12,426 nt of DNA. Source: Limnohabitans sp. (GTDB taxonomy: Bacteria; Pseudomonadota; Gammaproteobacteria; Burkholderiales; Burkholderiaceae_C). Every line of letters starts with the position of its first letter. The first letter of the stretch is position 1. Location of the stretch: NCBI GenBank assembly GCA_021731425.1, contig JAKFXJ010000044.1, forward strand, positions 1 through 12,426. Reading direction: 5' to 3'. The translations under genes were made by a program, and so were the position numbers. Below the pieces are notes generated by a model that saw nothing but the letters and a program-made list of their open reading frames with translations, ran no database searches and was not told where the DNA came from. Below are positions 7,336-12,426 of the stretch, piece after piece.

Positions 7336-7431
7336 TCAGGCTGGCCGACGCCAGGGCCAGGCTCCCCGGCCTTCCACGGAGGAATGGCTCGGCAGGCTGG
7401 CTGCGCTGATGTTGCTGTGGATGATGAACAT
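7336..7431 (-). CDS. trpL: Candidate trp leader peptide with two Trp codons
   Basis: This 31-codon frame lies in the trpE leader, starts ATG (7429-7431) and ends TGA. Its last nine codons read GAWPWRRPA, so two Trp codons (7357-7359 and 7351-7353) lie four codons before the stop. E. coli TrpL (…GWWRTS) has the same design, in which ribosome stalling at Trp codons senses charged tRNA-Trp. The Trp codons sit in a hairpin (7341-7360, arms CTGGCC and GGCCAG) that a stalled ribosome would disrupt. No Shine-Dalgarno is visible, and a -10-like box 9 bases upstream would make the mRNA nearly leaderless. Trp is a rare codon, which makes W-P-W here unlikely to be chance, but Trp alone is weak proof. 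No U-tract terminator was found, so control might be translational or Rho-dependent. Confidence 0.5.
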   Translation of the reverse strand: MFIIHSNISAASLPSHSSVEGRGAWPWRRPA

Positions 7432-7440
7432 GGTCTGTCA

Positions 7441-7446
7441 AGTGTA
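7441..7446 (-). promoter_or_regulatory. Candidate -10 box for the trp operon
   Basis: TACACT on the minus strand, in the context TTTGCTACACTTGACAG, resembles a sigma-70 -10 element. It lies 52 bases below the gph stop and 9 bases before the candidate leader-peptide ATG. No convincing -35 is seen 16-18 bases upstream (CAAAAC or TCAAAA). An exact TTGACA overlaps it but has no -10 at the right distance downstream. Read-through from rpe-gph may also contribute. Confidence 0.3.
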
Positions 7447-7498
7447 GCAAAGCCCGGGGACCCGTTTTGACTGGTTCAGCGGCCACTTTGGCCCGAGC

Positions 7499-8221
7499 TC
7501 ATCGGCGCGTGGCATTCATGCGCTCTGGCAAGTCGGCCAATGTGTCCAACCAAGCAGCCGCAGGGGTGTCTTGCACGCGCTGACCGTGGTTGTAGCCGTA
7601 AGTGACCAGCACCACCGGGCAGCCCGCTGCGTGAGCGGCCTGCGCGTCGTTGCTGGAATCGCCCACCATCAAGGTGCGTGAGGCTTGGGTGCCCAGCGCT
7701 TCACAGGTTTTGATCAAGGGCAAGGGGTCGGGCTTTTTGCGCTCGAAACTGTCCCCTCCAAACACCGGGCCAAAAAAATGCGTCAGTGACTTTTCTTTCA
7801 GCAAGGCCTGGGCAAAGGCCAAGGGCTTGTTGGTCAGGCACGCCATGGGCATGCCCTGCGCAGCCAATGCCTCCAGTGCGTCCAGCGCACCAGGGTAGAC
7901 ATCGGCAAACTGCCCATTGATTGTCAAATAGTGGTGTTGGTAGCGCTGCCATGCACGCCCGAAAAGAGCGTCCACCGACAGGGCAGGACAAGCCTGACCC
8001 ACGCCTTTGACCTCAGGCCGGTTGATTTGATGCGCCAGCAAGGTGCGGATCAGGTGCTCGGAGCCTTTGCCAATGGTTTGTGCAATGAGCGCGTCAGGCA
8101 CCGGCGGCAAGTCCAGATCGGCCATGGTGCGGTGCAAGGCCACCTGAAAATCACCCAAGGTGTGCACCAGGGTGCCGTCCAGGTCAAAAATGACCGCGTC
8201 TACCTGCTTCAGATCCTGCAT
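7499..8221 (-). CDS. gph: Phosphoglycolate phosphatase (HAD superfamily)
   Basis: Gph dephosphorylates 2-phosphoglycolate, a by-product of DNA repair and, where present, of Rubisco oxygenation. The 240-aa protein shows all four HAD motifs: VIFDLDGTLV (10-19) with nucleophile Asp13 and Asp15; CLTNKP (128-133) with Thr130; Lys163 in KKPDP; and MVGDSSND (185-192) with Asp188 and Asp192. The helical cap lies between motifs I and II (about residues 20-110). An insertion-like stretch near 66-84 (RPEVKGVGQACPALSVDAL) is seen in betaproteobacterial Gph as far as I recall. The ATG at 8219-8221 starts 16 bases after the rpe stop, so the two are probably cotranscribed. Position between rpe and trpE is the common betaproteobacterial order. 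HAD substrate specificity is not certain from sequence. Confidence 0.93.
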   Translation of the reverse strand: MQDLKQVDAVIFDLDGTLVHTLGDFQVALHRTMADLDLPPVPDALIAQTIGKGSEHLIRTLLAHQINRPEVKGVGQACPALSVDALFGRAWQRYQHHYLTINGQFADVYPGALDALEALAAQGMPMACLTNKPLAFAQALLKEKSLTHFFGPVFGGDSFERKKPDPLPLIKTCEALGTQASRTLMVGDSSNDAQAAHAAGCPVVLVTYGYNHGQRVQDTPAAAWLDTLADLPERMNATRR

Positions 8222-8237
8222 TGGGACTGACCTCGGT

Positions 8238-8918
8238 TCAGGACAAAGCGACGCGCATCTGGTCGATCACGGCTTTGTAATCCGGTTTTCCAAAAATGGC
8301 GCTGCCTGCAACAAAGGTGTCGGCCCCCGCATCGGCCACACGGCGGATGTTGTCGGCCTTGATGCCCCCGTCTACTTCCAGACGAATGTCGCGGCCGCTG
8401 CGCTCGATCCACTGACGCGCCAGCTCCACCTTGCGCAAGGCCGAGTCGATGAAGCTTTGGCCACCAAAGCCCGGGTTGACGCTCATGATCAAGATCAGGT
8501 CGATCTCGTCAATGGTCCACTCCAACACGTCCAACGGTTCGGCCGGGTTGAATACCAGACCGGCCTTGACGCCCTTGGACTTAATGGCCTGGATGCTGCG
8601 GTGCACATGCGCGCTGGCATCGGGGTGAAAGCTGATGAGGTCGGCACCGGCCTCGGCAAAAGAAGCGGCCAGTGCATCGACGGGCGAAATCATCAAGTGC
8701 ACATCGATTGGCACGGCCACGCCTGCAGCCGTTTTGGCGTGCGGCTTGAGCGCTTGGCAAATCATGGGGCCGAAGGTGAGGTTGGGGACGTAATGGTTGT
8801 CCATCACGTCAAAGTGGATCCAGTCGGCACCGGCGTCGATGACGCTTTTGACTTCCTCGCCCAAACGGGCGAAATCAGCCGAGAGGATGGAAGGGGCAAT
8901 GCGGTAGGTCGTTGTCAT
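8238..8918 (-). CDS. rpe: Ribulose-phosphate 3-epimerase
   Basis: Rpe interconverts ribulose 5-phosphate and xylulose 5-phosphate in the pentose phosphate pathway (and the Calvin cycle where present). The 226-aa TIM barrel shows [14 protein letters not shown] (7-20), [17 protein letters not shown] (35-51), DVHLMI (72-77), [11 protein letters not shown] (146-156) and EVDGGI (181-186). The metal ligands and catalytic residues expected for the family are His35, Asp37, His74 and Asp183. The frame is open further upstream, but homology starts at [14 protein letters not shown] abuts this ATG with no spacer, so no well-placed Shine-Dalgarno exists; initiation may be from a nearly leaderless mRNA or depend on an unrecognised signal. 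The gene is divergent from apaG, with only 29 bases between start codons. Confidence 0.96.
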   Translation of the reverse strand: MTTTYRIAPSILSADFARLGEEVKSVIDAGADWIHFDVMDNHYVPNLTFGPMICQALKPHAKTAAGVAVPIDVHLMISPVDALAASFAEAGADLISFHPDASAHVHRSIQAIKSKGVKAGLVFNPAEPLDVLEWTIDEIDLILIMSVNPGFGGQSFIDSALRKVELARQWIERSGRDIRLEVDGGIKADNIRRVADAGADTFVAGSAIFGKPDYKAVIDQMRVALS

Positions 8919-8937
8919 TCCTGAATTGTCGCAGTTA

Positions 8938-8951
8938 ACATGTAGACATGT
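8938..8951. repeat. Tandem palindrome ACATGT-AG-ACATGT between rpe and apaG
   Basis: Two copies of the palindrome ACATGT, 2 bases apart, fill the short divergent space and run into the apaG start codon. Such a paired palindrome could be a repressor site for both genes. It may equally be chance, since it is short and partly coding. Confidence 0.35.
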
Positions 8952-8968
8952 CCGCCTACACCGTTCAA
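8939..8968 (-). promoter_or_regulatory. Candidate rpe promoter inside the apaG 5' end
   Basis: On the minus strand TTGAAC (8963-8968) and TACATG (8939-8944) are 18 bases apart and would start transcription about 14 bases before the rpe ATG. The boxes are imperfect. If real, the promoter lies within the first codons of apaG. Confidence 0.25.
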
Positions 8969-9340
8969 ATTGATGTACTGCCTCACTACGTGGCAGACCA
9001 GAGCCATCCCTTGCAGGATGTCTTTGCATTCGCCTACACCGTCACGGTCACGAACACGGGTCGAGTCCCTGTGCAGTTGATTTCGCGCCATTGGGTGATT
9101 CAAGACGAGCGCGGTCACAGCGAGGAAGTCAAGGGTCTGGGCGTGGTTGGTCAGCAGCCCTTGTTGCGTCCTGGTGAATCTTTTCAATACACCAGCGGCT
9201 GCCGCTTGCGTGCAGCCAGTGGCACCATGCACGGCAGCTACTTTTTTGTCGCCGAGGACGGCCACCGTTTCGATGCGCCCATTTGCACTTTTGTGCTCGA
9301 CGCCTCCAACGCTATCCCCGGCGGTCGCACCTTGCATTGA
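8948..9340 (+). CDS. apaG: ApaG family protein (DUF525)
   Basis: ApaG is a small beta-sandwich (fibronectin III-like) protein, genetically linked to cobalt and magnesium resistance and often found beside apaH-ksgA. Its biochemical role is not settled. The 130-aa product has the family core: [19 protein letters not shown] (26-44), [10 protein letters not shown] (47-56), [17 protein letters not shown] (61-77) with the glycine-rich GxGxVGxQP loop, and YTSGCRL (81-87). Full family length (about 125-130 aa). No Shine-Dalgarno is seen before the ATG; eight bases upstream another ATG is followed at once by TAG, a possible two-codon minimal ORF. It is separated from its usual partners and starts divergently from rpe. 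A 39-base gap leads to thiL, so cotranscription is plausible. Confidence 0.95.
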   Translation: MSAYTVQIDVLPHYVADQSHPLQDVFAFAYTVTVTNTGRVPVQLISRHWVIQDERGHSEEVKGLGVVGQQPLLRPGESFQYTSGCRLRAASGTMHGSYFFVAEDGHRFDAPICTFVLDASNAIPGGRTLH

Positions 9341-9379
9341 TTCGGCTGCAGGGTTTGACTCTCGGTTAAGCTTTGGCCC

Positions 9380-10339
9380 ATGGGTGAATTTGAACTGATC
9401 GAACGGTATTTCAAACGGGCTGCGCGGCAAGCAGATGTCGGTATCGGTGACGACTGCGCCATCTGGTCACCCAGTCCAGGGCACCAACTGGCCATTTCTG
9501 CCGACATGTTGGTCGAAGGTCGGCACTTTCTCTCGACTGTGAATCCCCGTGATTTGGGCCACAAGGCTTTGGCGGTCAATTTGAGTGATCTGGCCGCCTG
9601 TGGTGCAACGCCACGCGCATTTTTGTTGTCCTTGTCCTTGCCGCGTGTGGATGAAGATTGGTTATCCGGTTTTTCTGAAGGCTTGTTCGCCTTGGCGGAT
9701 GCACAAGGCTGTGAGTTGATCGGTGGCGACACCACCCAGGGTCCTTTGAATGTGTCCATCACGGTGATGGGTGAGGTGCCTGCCCATCAGGCCATCTTGC
9801 GCTCGGGTGCCCAGGCCGGTGACGATGTGTATGTGAGCGGCCATCTGGGCGATGCGCGTCTGGCCTTGGAGGTATTTCGCAAAACGGTCAGCTTGCCGCA
9901 ATCTGTTTTTGAGTTGGCGCGTGCTCGCATGGAGCGCCCCGAACCGCGAACAGCGCTGGGTGTCTCATTGCGAGGCGTGGCCACGGCCATGGCCGACATC
10001 AGCGACGGTTTCTTGGGTGATCTGGGGCACATTCTCAAAGCCAGCCGTGTGGGAGCTGCTATTGACGTCGCTGCGATGCAGCGTTTGATGCTGACCCGCG
10101 ATGCATGGGCTTGTCCACAAGACTTGTTGCAGCGATGCGTTTTGTCGGGTGGTGATGATTACGAACTCGTTTTCACTGCGCACCCCGACCATCAACAGCG
10201 AGTTTTAGCCTTGAGCGAGGCTTGTGGCACACCGGTCACGCGCATTGGCCGGATCACGGCAGATCCCCACTTGCTTTTGTTGTCTGAAGATGGGGGCGTT
10301 TTGCCCAACACCTTCACTTCTTTTGACCATTTCGCCTGA
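9380..10339 (+). CDS. thiL: Thiamine-monophosphate kinase
   Basis: ThiL phosphorylates thiamine monophosphate to the cofactor thiamine pyrophosphate, the last step of the pathway. The 319-aa protein belongs to the PurM/SelD-like ATP-binding superfamily and shows the expected acidic motifs: GIGDDCA (21-27), SADML (40-44), AVNLSDLAACGATP (65-78), GGDTT (115-119), MADISDGFLGDL (204-215) and SGGDDYELVF (256-265). These Asp residues bind Mg-ATP. Length is typical (about 320-330). The start is the first ATG with family homology; no clear Shine-Dalgarno precedes it. The stop is 2 bases before pgpA, so the genes are coupled. Compared with the minus-strand genes it uses more TTG and T-ending codons. 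No other thiamine gene is nearby. Confidence 0.96.
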   Translation: MGEFELIERYFKRAARQADVGIGDDCAIWSPSPGHQLAISADMLVEGRHFLSTVNPRDLGHKALAVNLSDLAACGATPRAFLLSLSLPRVDEDWLSGFSEGLFALADAQGCELIGGDTTQGPLNVSITVMGEVPAHQAILRSGAQAGDDVYVSGHLGDARLALEVFRKTVSLPQSVFELARARMERPEPRTALGVSLRGVATAMADISDGFLGDLGHILKASRVGAAIDVAAMQRLMLTRDAWACPQDLLQRCVLSGGDDYELVFTAHPDHQQRVLALSEACGTPVTRIGRITADPHLLLLSEDGGVLPNTFTSFDHFA

Positions 10340-10341
10340 AG

Positions 10342-10878
10342 ATGACTTCAACTTCTGAACTTCCAGCTGTTTCAGTGATGCGTCCCATTCGCCCCACAGC
10401 TGCGTTCATGCTGCGGCATCCTGCCCATGCCATAGCTTTGGGCTTTGGCTCCGGTTTATCCCCCAAGGCACCGGGTACAGTGGGCAGCCTCTGGGGTTGG
10501 GCCTCTTGGTTGCTGATTCAAAACAGCTTCTCGCTCACGGCCCAGGCCGCCTTGATCTTGGTTTCGCTGCTTATCGGATGGTGGGCGTGCACTTTGACGG
10601 CACGCCATATGGGGGTGAGCGATCCTGGTTCTATTGTTTGGGATGAGATCTTGGCCATGTGGCTGATCTTGTTTCTGCTCATGCCCGCTGGTTTTTTCGC
10701 TCAACTTTCGGCCTTTTTGCTGTTCCGGTTTTTTGATGCTGTCAAACCCGGCCCTGTGGCGTGGGCAGACCGTTTGTTCAAAGGTTTTGGCTGGCGTGGT
10801 GGCTGGGGTATTTTGTTTGACGATCTGGTCGCTGCCTTGTGCACCCTGATGGTCTTGGCCTTGTGGAGGTGGATCTGA
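10342..10878 (+). CDS. pgpA: Phosphatidylglycerophosphatase A
   Basis: PgpA removes the phosphate from phosphatidylglycerophosphate to give phosphatidylglycerol in the inner membrane. The 178-aa protein has the family motifs GSGLSPKAPGTVGSL (36-50), DPGSIVWDEILAMW (94-107), FRFFDAVKPGPV (128-139) and GILFDDLVAA (156-165). The conserved Asp/Glu residues in the last three are the likely Mg-binding active site. Hydrophobic stretches lie near 48-60, 68-84, 104-130 and 162-176. The N-terminus is about 20 residues longer than the core, so Met13 or Met23 could also be the start; I keep the first ATG because it lies 2 bases after thiL. ThiL-PgpA adjacency is common in proteobacteria. Its stop overlaps the pncC start by one base (TGATG). 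Confidence 0.95.
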   Translation: MTSTSELPAVSVMRPIRPTAAFMLRHPAHAIALGFGSGLSPKAPGTVGSLWGWASWLLIQNSFSLTAQAALILVSLLIGWWACTLTARHMGVSDPGSIVWDEILAMWLILFLLMPAGFFAQLSAFLLFRFFDAVKPGPVAWADRLFKGFGWRGGWGILFDDLVAALCTLMVLALWRWI

Positions 10879-11357
10879 TGTCCAATATCACACACGTCTT
10901 GGCAGACAAACTCATTGGCTTGGGTTGGATGATGGCCACAGCCGAGAGCTGTACAGGCGGATTGATTGCAGCGCAATGCACCGATTTGCCCGGTTCAAGT
11001 CGCTGGTTTGACCGTGGTTTGGTCACCTATTCCAATGCCGCCAAAACAGATTTGTTGGGTGTGGATCCGTCATTGATTGCAGCGCATGGCGCTGTCAGTG
11101 AACAGGTTGCCCGAGCCATGGCCTTGGGTGCTGTTTACAGAACACAAGCCCGGGCTGCTGTGTCGGTCACTGGCATTGCTGGACCCGATGGCGGCAGCGA
11201 TGCCAAACCTGTAGGAACGGTTTGGTTTGGCTGGTGCACCGATGGCTTGGTCTTTTCAGAGTGCAAGCTTTTTACCGGCACCCGGCAAGACGTGAGACAA
11301 GCCAGCTGCCTGCACGCTCTCGAGGGTCTCATTCAACGTTTGCCTGTTCAGACATAA
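10878..11357 (+). CDS. pncC: Nicotinamide-nucleotide amidase (CinA C-terminal domain protein)
   Basis: PncC deamidates nicotinamide mononucleotide to nicotinate mononucleotide and recycles the product of NAD-dependent DNA ligase. The 159-aa protein is the stand-alone CinA C-terminal domain, without the N-terminal MoCF-like domain of full-length CinA. It shows ATAESCTGGLIA (20-31) with probable catalytic Ser24, LVTYSNAAKTDLLGV (48-62) with Tyr51 and Lys56, GAVSEQVA (71-78) and SVTGIAGPDGGSDAKPVGT (96-114). Length matches E. coli PncC/YgaD (about 165). The ATG overlaps the pgpA stop (TGATG) and has a very good GGAGGT (10865-10870) seven bases upstream, which decides the start against in-frame codons further up. 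It is the last gene of the unit, ending 56 bases before a terminator. It is often annotated as cinA. Confidence 0.95.
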   Translation: MSNITHVLADKLIGLGWMMATAESCTGGLIAAQCTDLPGSSRWFDRGLVTYSNAAKTDLLGVDPSLIAAHGAVSEQVARAMALGAVYRTQARAAVSVTGIAGPDGGSDAKPVGTVWFGWCTDGLVFSECKLFTGTRQDVRQASCLHALEGLIQRLPVQT

Positions 11358-11413
11358 CTTCACCCATTGACCATTGATCGGACTGTGGATGTTTTTGATC
11401 ACCTGCAGAAACG

Positions 11414-11440
11414 AAAAAACCCTCCGAAGAGGGTTTTTTT
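11414..11440. terminator. Bidirectional intrinsic terminator
   Basis: The sequence is a run of six A, the arm CCCTC, the loop CGAA, the arm GAGGG and seven T. It gives a stable hairpin with a U-tract in both directions. It ends the apaG/thiL-pgpA-pncC unit on the plus strand and the rplQ to tRNA-fMet unit on the minus strand, which converge here. Confidence 0.92.
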
Positions 11441-11464
11441 GATGTTCAACCGCAGTTGAAATTT

Positions 11465-11541
<77 letters not shown>

Positions 11542-11559
11542 GTATTCCTGAATTATACC

Positions 11560-11946
11560 TTACTCAGCTGCTGTTTCGGCAGGAGTTTCGGCACGATCGA
11601 CCAATTCAACCAAGGCCATCGGTGCGTTGTCACCCACGCGGAAACCCATTTTCAGGATGCGTGTGTAACCACCAGGGCGCGAAGCCGAACGTGGGCCCAA
11701 GACATTGAACAATTTGGTGACGCTGTCGCGGTCACGCAAACGGTTGAACGCCAAGCGGCGATTCGACAAGTTGTCCACTTTGGCCAAAGTGATCATGGGC
11801 TCGATCACGCGACGCAATTCTTTGGCCTTAGGCACTGTGGTTTTGATGACTTCGTGCTCGATGAGCGAGTTCATCATGTTTTGCAACATCGCAAGGCGGT
11901 GCGAGCTGGTGCGGTTGAGTTTACGAAGGCCGTGTCCGTGACGCAT
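11560..11946 (-). CDS. rplQ: 50S ribosomal protein L17 (bL17)
   Basis: L17 is a structural protein of the large ribosomal subunit near the exit-tunnel side. The 128-aa protein begins [20 protein letters not shown], the invariant family start, and continues with RNMMNSLI-like sequence ([16 protein letters not shown]) and the end signature [20 protein letters not shown] (84-103). A short C-terminal tail of about 20 acidic and Ala residues follows, as in other betaproteobacteria. The ATG has AAGGAAA (11952-11958) six bases upstream. It follows rpoA after 82 bases, the usual end of the alpha operon. Confidence 0.98.
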   Translation of the reverse strand: MRHGHGLRKLNRTSSHRLAMLQNMMNSLIEHEVIKTTVPKAKELRRVIEPMITLAKVDNLSNRRLAFNRLRDRDSVTKLFNVLGPRSASRPGGYTRILKMGFRVGDNAPMALVELVDRAETPAETAAE

Positions 11947-12002
11947 GGTGCTTTCCTTTCTTTATTAAACAGACAGCCGTATCAGGTACTGCCCGTGCAC
12001 AA

Positions 12003-12019
12003 CCCGGATCATTTCCGGG
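12003..12019 (-). other. Hairpin in the rpoA-rplQ spacer
   Basis: A perfect 6-bp inverted repeat (CCCGGA at 12003-12008 with TCCGGG at 12014-12019, 5-base loop) begins 10 bases after the rpoA stop. No U-run follows it on the minus strand. It may be a partial terminator, a pause or an mRNA-stability element tuning rpoA against rplQ. Confidence 0.45.
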
Positions 12020-12028
12020 AACTTGAGA

Positions 12029-12426
12029 TTATCGCTTTTCCAGACCTGCTGGTGGCCAAGCTTCGAGCTTCATGCCCAAAGTCAAACCACGAGAAGCCAG
12101 AACTTCCTTGATTTCGTTGAGCGATTTGCGACCCAGGTTAGGGGTCTTGAGCAATTCATTCTCGGTACGCTGGATCAAGTCGCCGATGTAGTAAATATTT
12201 TCTGCTTTGAGGCAGTTGGCCGAACGAACGGTGAGTTCGAGTTCGTCCACTGGGCGCAACAGAATCGGGTCGAAACTGCCCGCACCGCCGCGCACTGCAG
12301 GTGCATCAAAGGCCGACAGCTCGCTGCCTTCCAGTTGTGCAAATACAGCCAGCTGTTCCACCAGAATCTTGGACGATGCACGCACAGCGTCTTCGGCTGT
12401 GATGGCACCGTTGGTTTCGATCTCAA
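12029..12426 (-). CDS. rpoA: RNA polymerase alpha subunit, C-terminal part (runs off the window)
   Basis: This is the last 131 residues or so of the alpha subunit. It opens with the end of the N-terminal domain ([14 protein letters not shown] and [15 protein letters not shown]), then a linker, then the C-terminal domain. The C-terminal domain contains [20 protein letters not shown], matching E. coli Arg265, Asn268 and Cys269 of the UP-element and activator surface, and [16 protein letters not shown], matching Gly296, Lys298 and Ser299. The end is [19 protein letters not shown]. The reading frame is open to the window edge, so the start lies outside. It is the gene before rplQ in the conserved alpha operon. 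Confidence 0.98.
   Translation of the reverse strand, partial: EIETNGAITAEDAVRASSKILVEQLAVFAQLEGSELSAFDAPAVRGGAGSFDPILLRPVDELELTVRSANCLKAENIYYIGDLIQRTENELLKTPNLGRKSLNEIKEVLASRGLTLGMKLEAWPPAGLEKR

Noticed and set aside
7280..7486. Another minus-strand frame of 68 codons across the trp leader
   Set aside because: It has no ATG start, no ribosome site and a low-complexity product. It overlaps the promoter candidate and the better-supported Trp-codon frame.
11358..11413. A small RNA or further gene between pncC and the terminator
   Set aside because: Only 56 bases, with no open frame or stable structure apart from the terminator itself.

Overview
The window is a compact, IS-free stretch of a betaproteobacterial chromosome. 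It most resembles Burkholderiales, probably Comamonadaceae (a Limnohabitans- or Rhodoferax-like lineage). This rests on the gene order rpe-gph-trpE-trpG-...-trpD-trpC, on the protein sequences, and on the moderately high G+C; the genus is a guess. No CRISPR array, transposase, integrase or phage gene is visible. Nearly every gene is a recognisable housekeeping gene.

Layout. (1) Positions 1-608, minus strand: a promoter, then tRNA-Tyr(GTA), tRNA-Gly(TCC), tRNA-Thr(GGT) and the 5' end of tuf, the classic tRNA-tufB arrangement. (2) Positions 625-8918, minus strand, read from high to low coordinates: rpe, gph, a trp leader with a short Trp-codon peptide, trpE (GTG start), trpG, ltaE (threonine aldolase), a LysE/RhtB-type exporter, trpD, an unannotated-looking 46-aa one-helix membrane protein, trpC and ung. 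From trpE to ung most genes overlap or lie within a few bases of each other (38 bases at the widest), so this looks like one translationally coupled operon. It makes the enzymes that take chorismate to indole-glycerol phosphate except TrpF; trpF, trpB and trpA must be elsewhere. (3) Positions 8948-11357, plus strand: apaG, thiL, pgpA and pncC, starting divergently from rpe, the last three tightly packed. (4) A strong bidirectional terminator at 11414-11440 separates these from a minus-strand block: rpoA (3' part), rplQ and an initiator tRNA-fMet.

The most striking observation is a single in-frame TAG at codon 92 of trpC, where the family has a conserved Ser (…ACL-S-VLTD…). The frame is otherwise perfectly intact on both sides, and no gene ending inside the window uses TAG as its stop. 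It is either a base error, a very young nonsense mutation that would make the strain a tryptophan auxotroph, or a suppressed codon. Other points worth attention are the candidate trp leader peptide (two Trp codons four codons before its stop) in a highly structured leader without a U-tract, the overlapping small membrane ORF between trpD and trpC, and the insertion of threonine aldolase plus an amino-acid exporter inside the trp operon. I see no wholly new multi-gene system; the novelty is in regulation and in small or broken genes.
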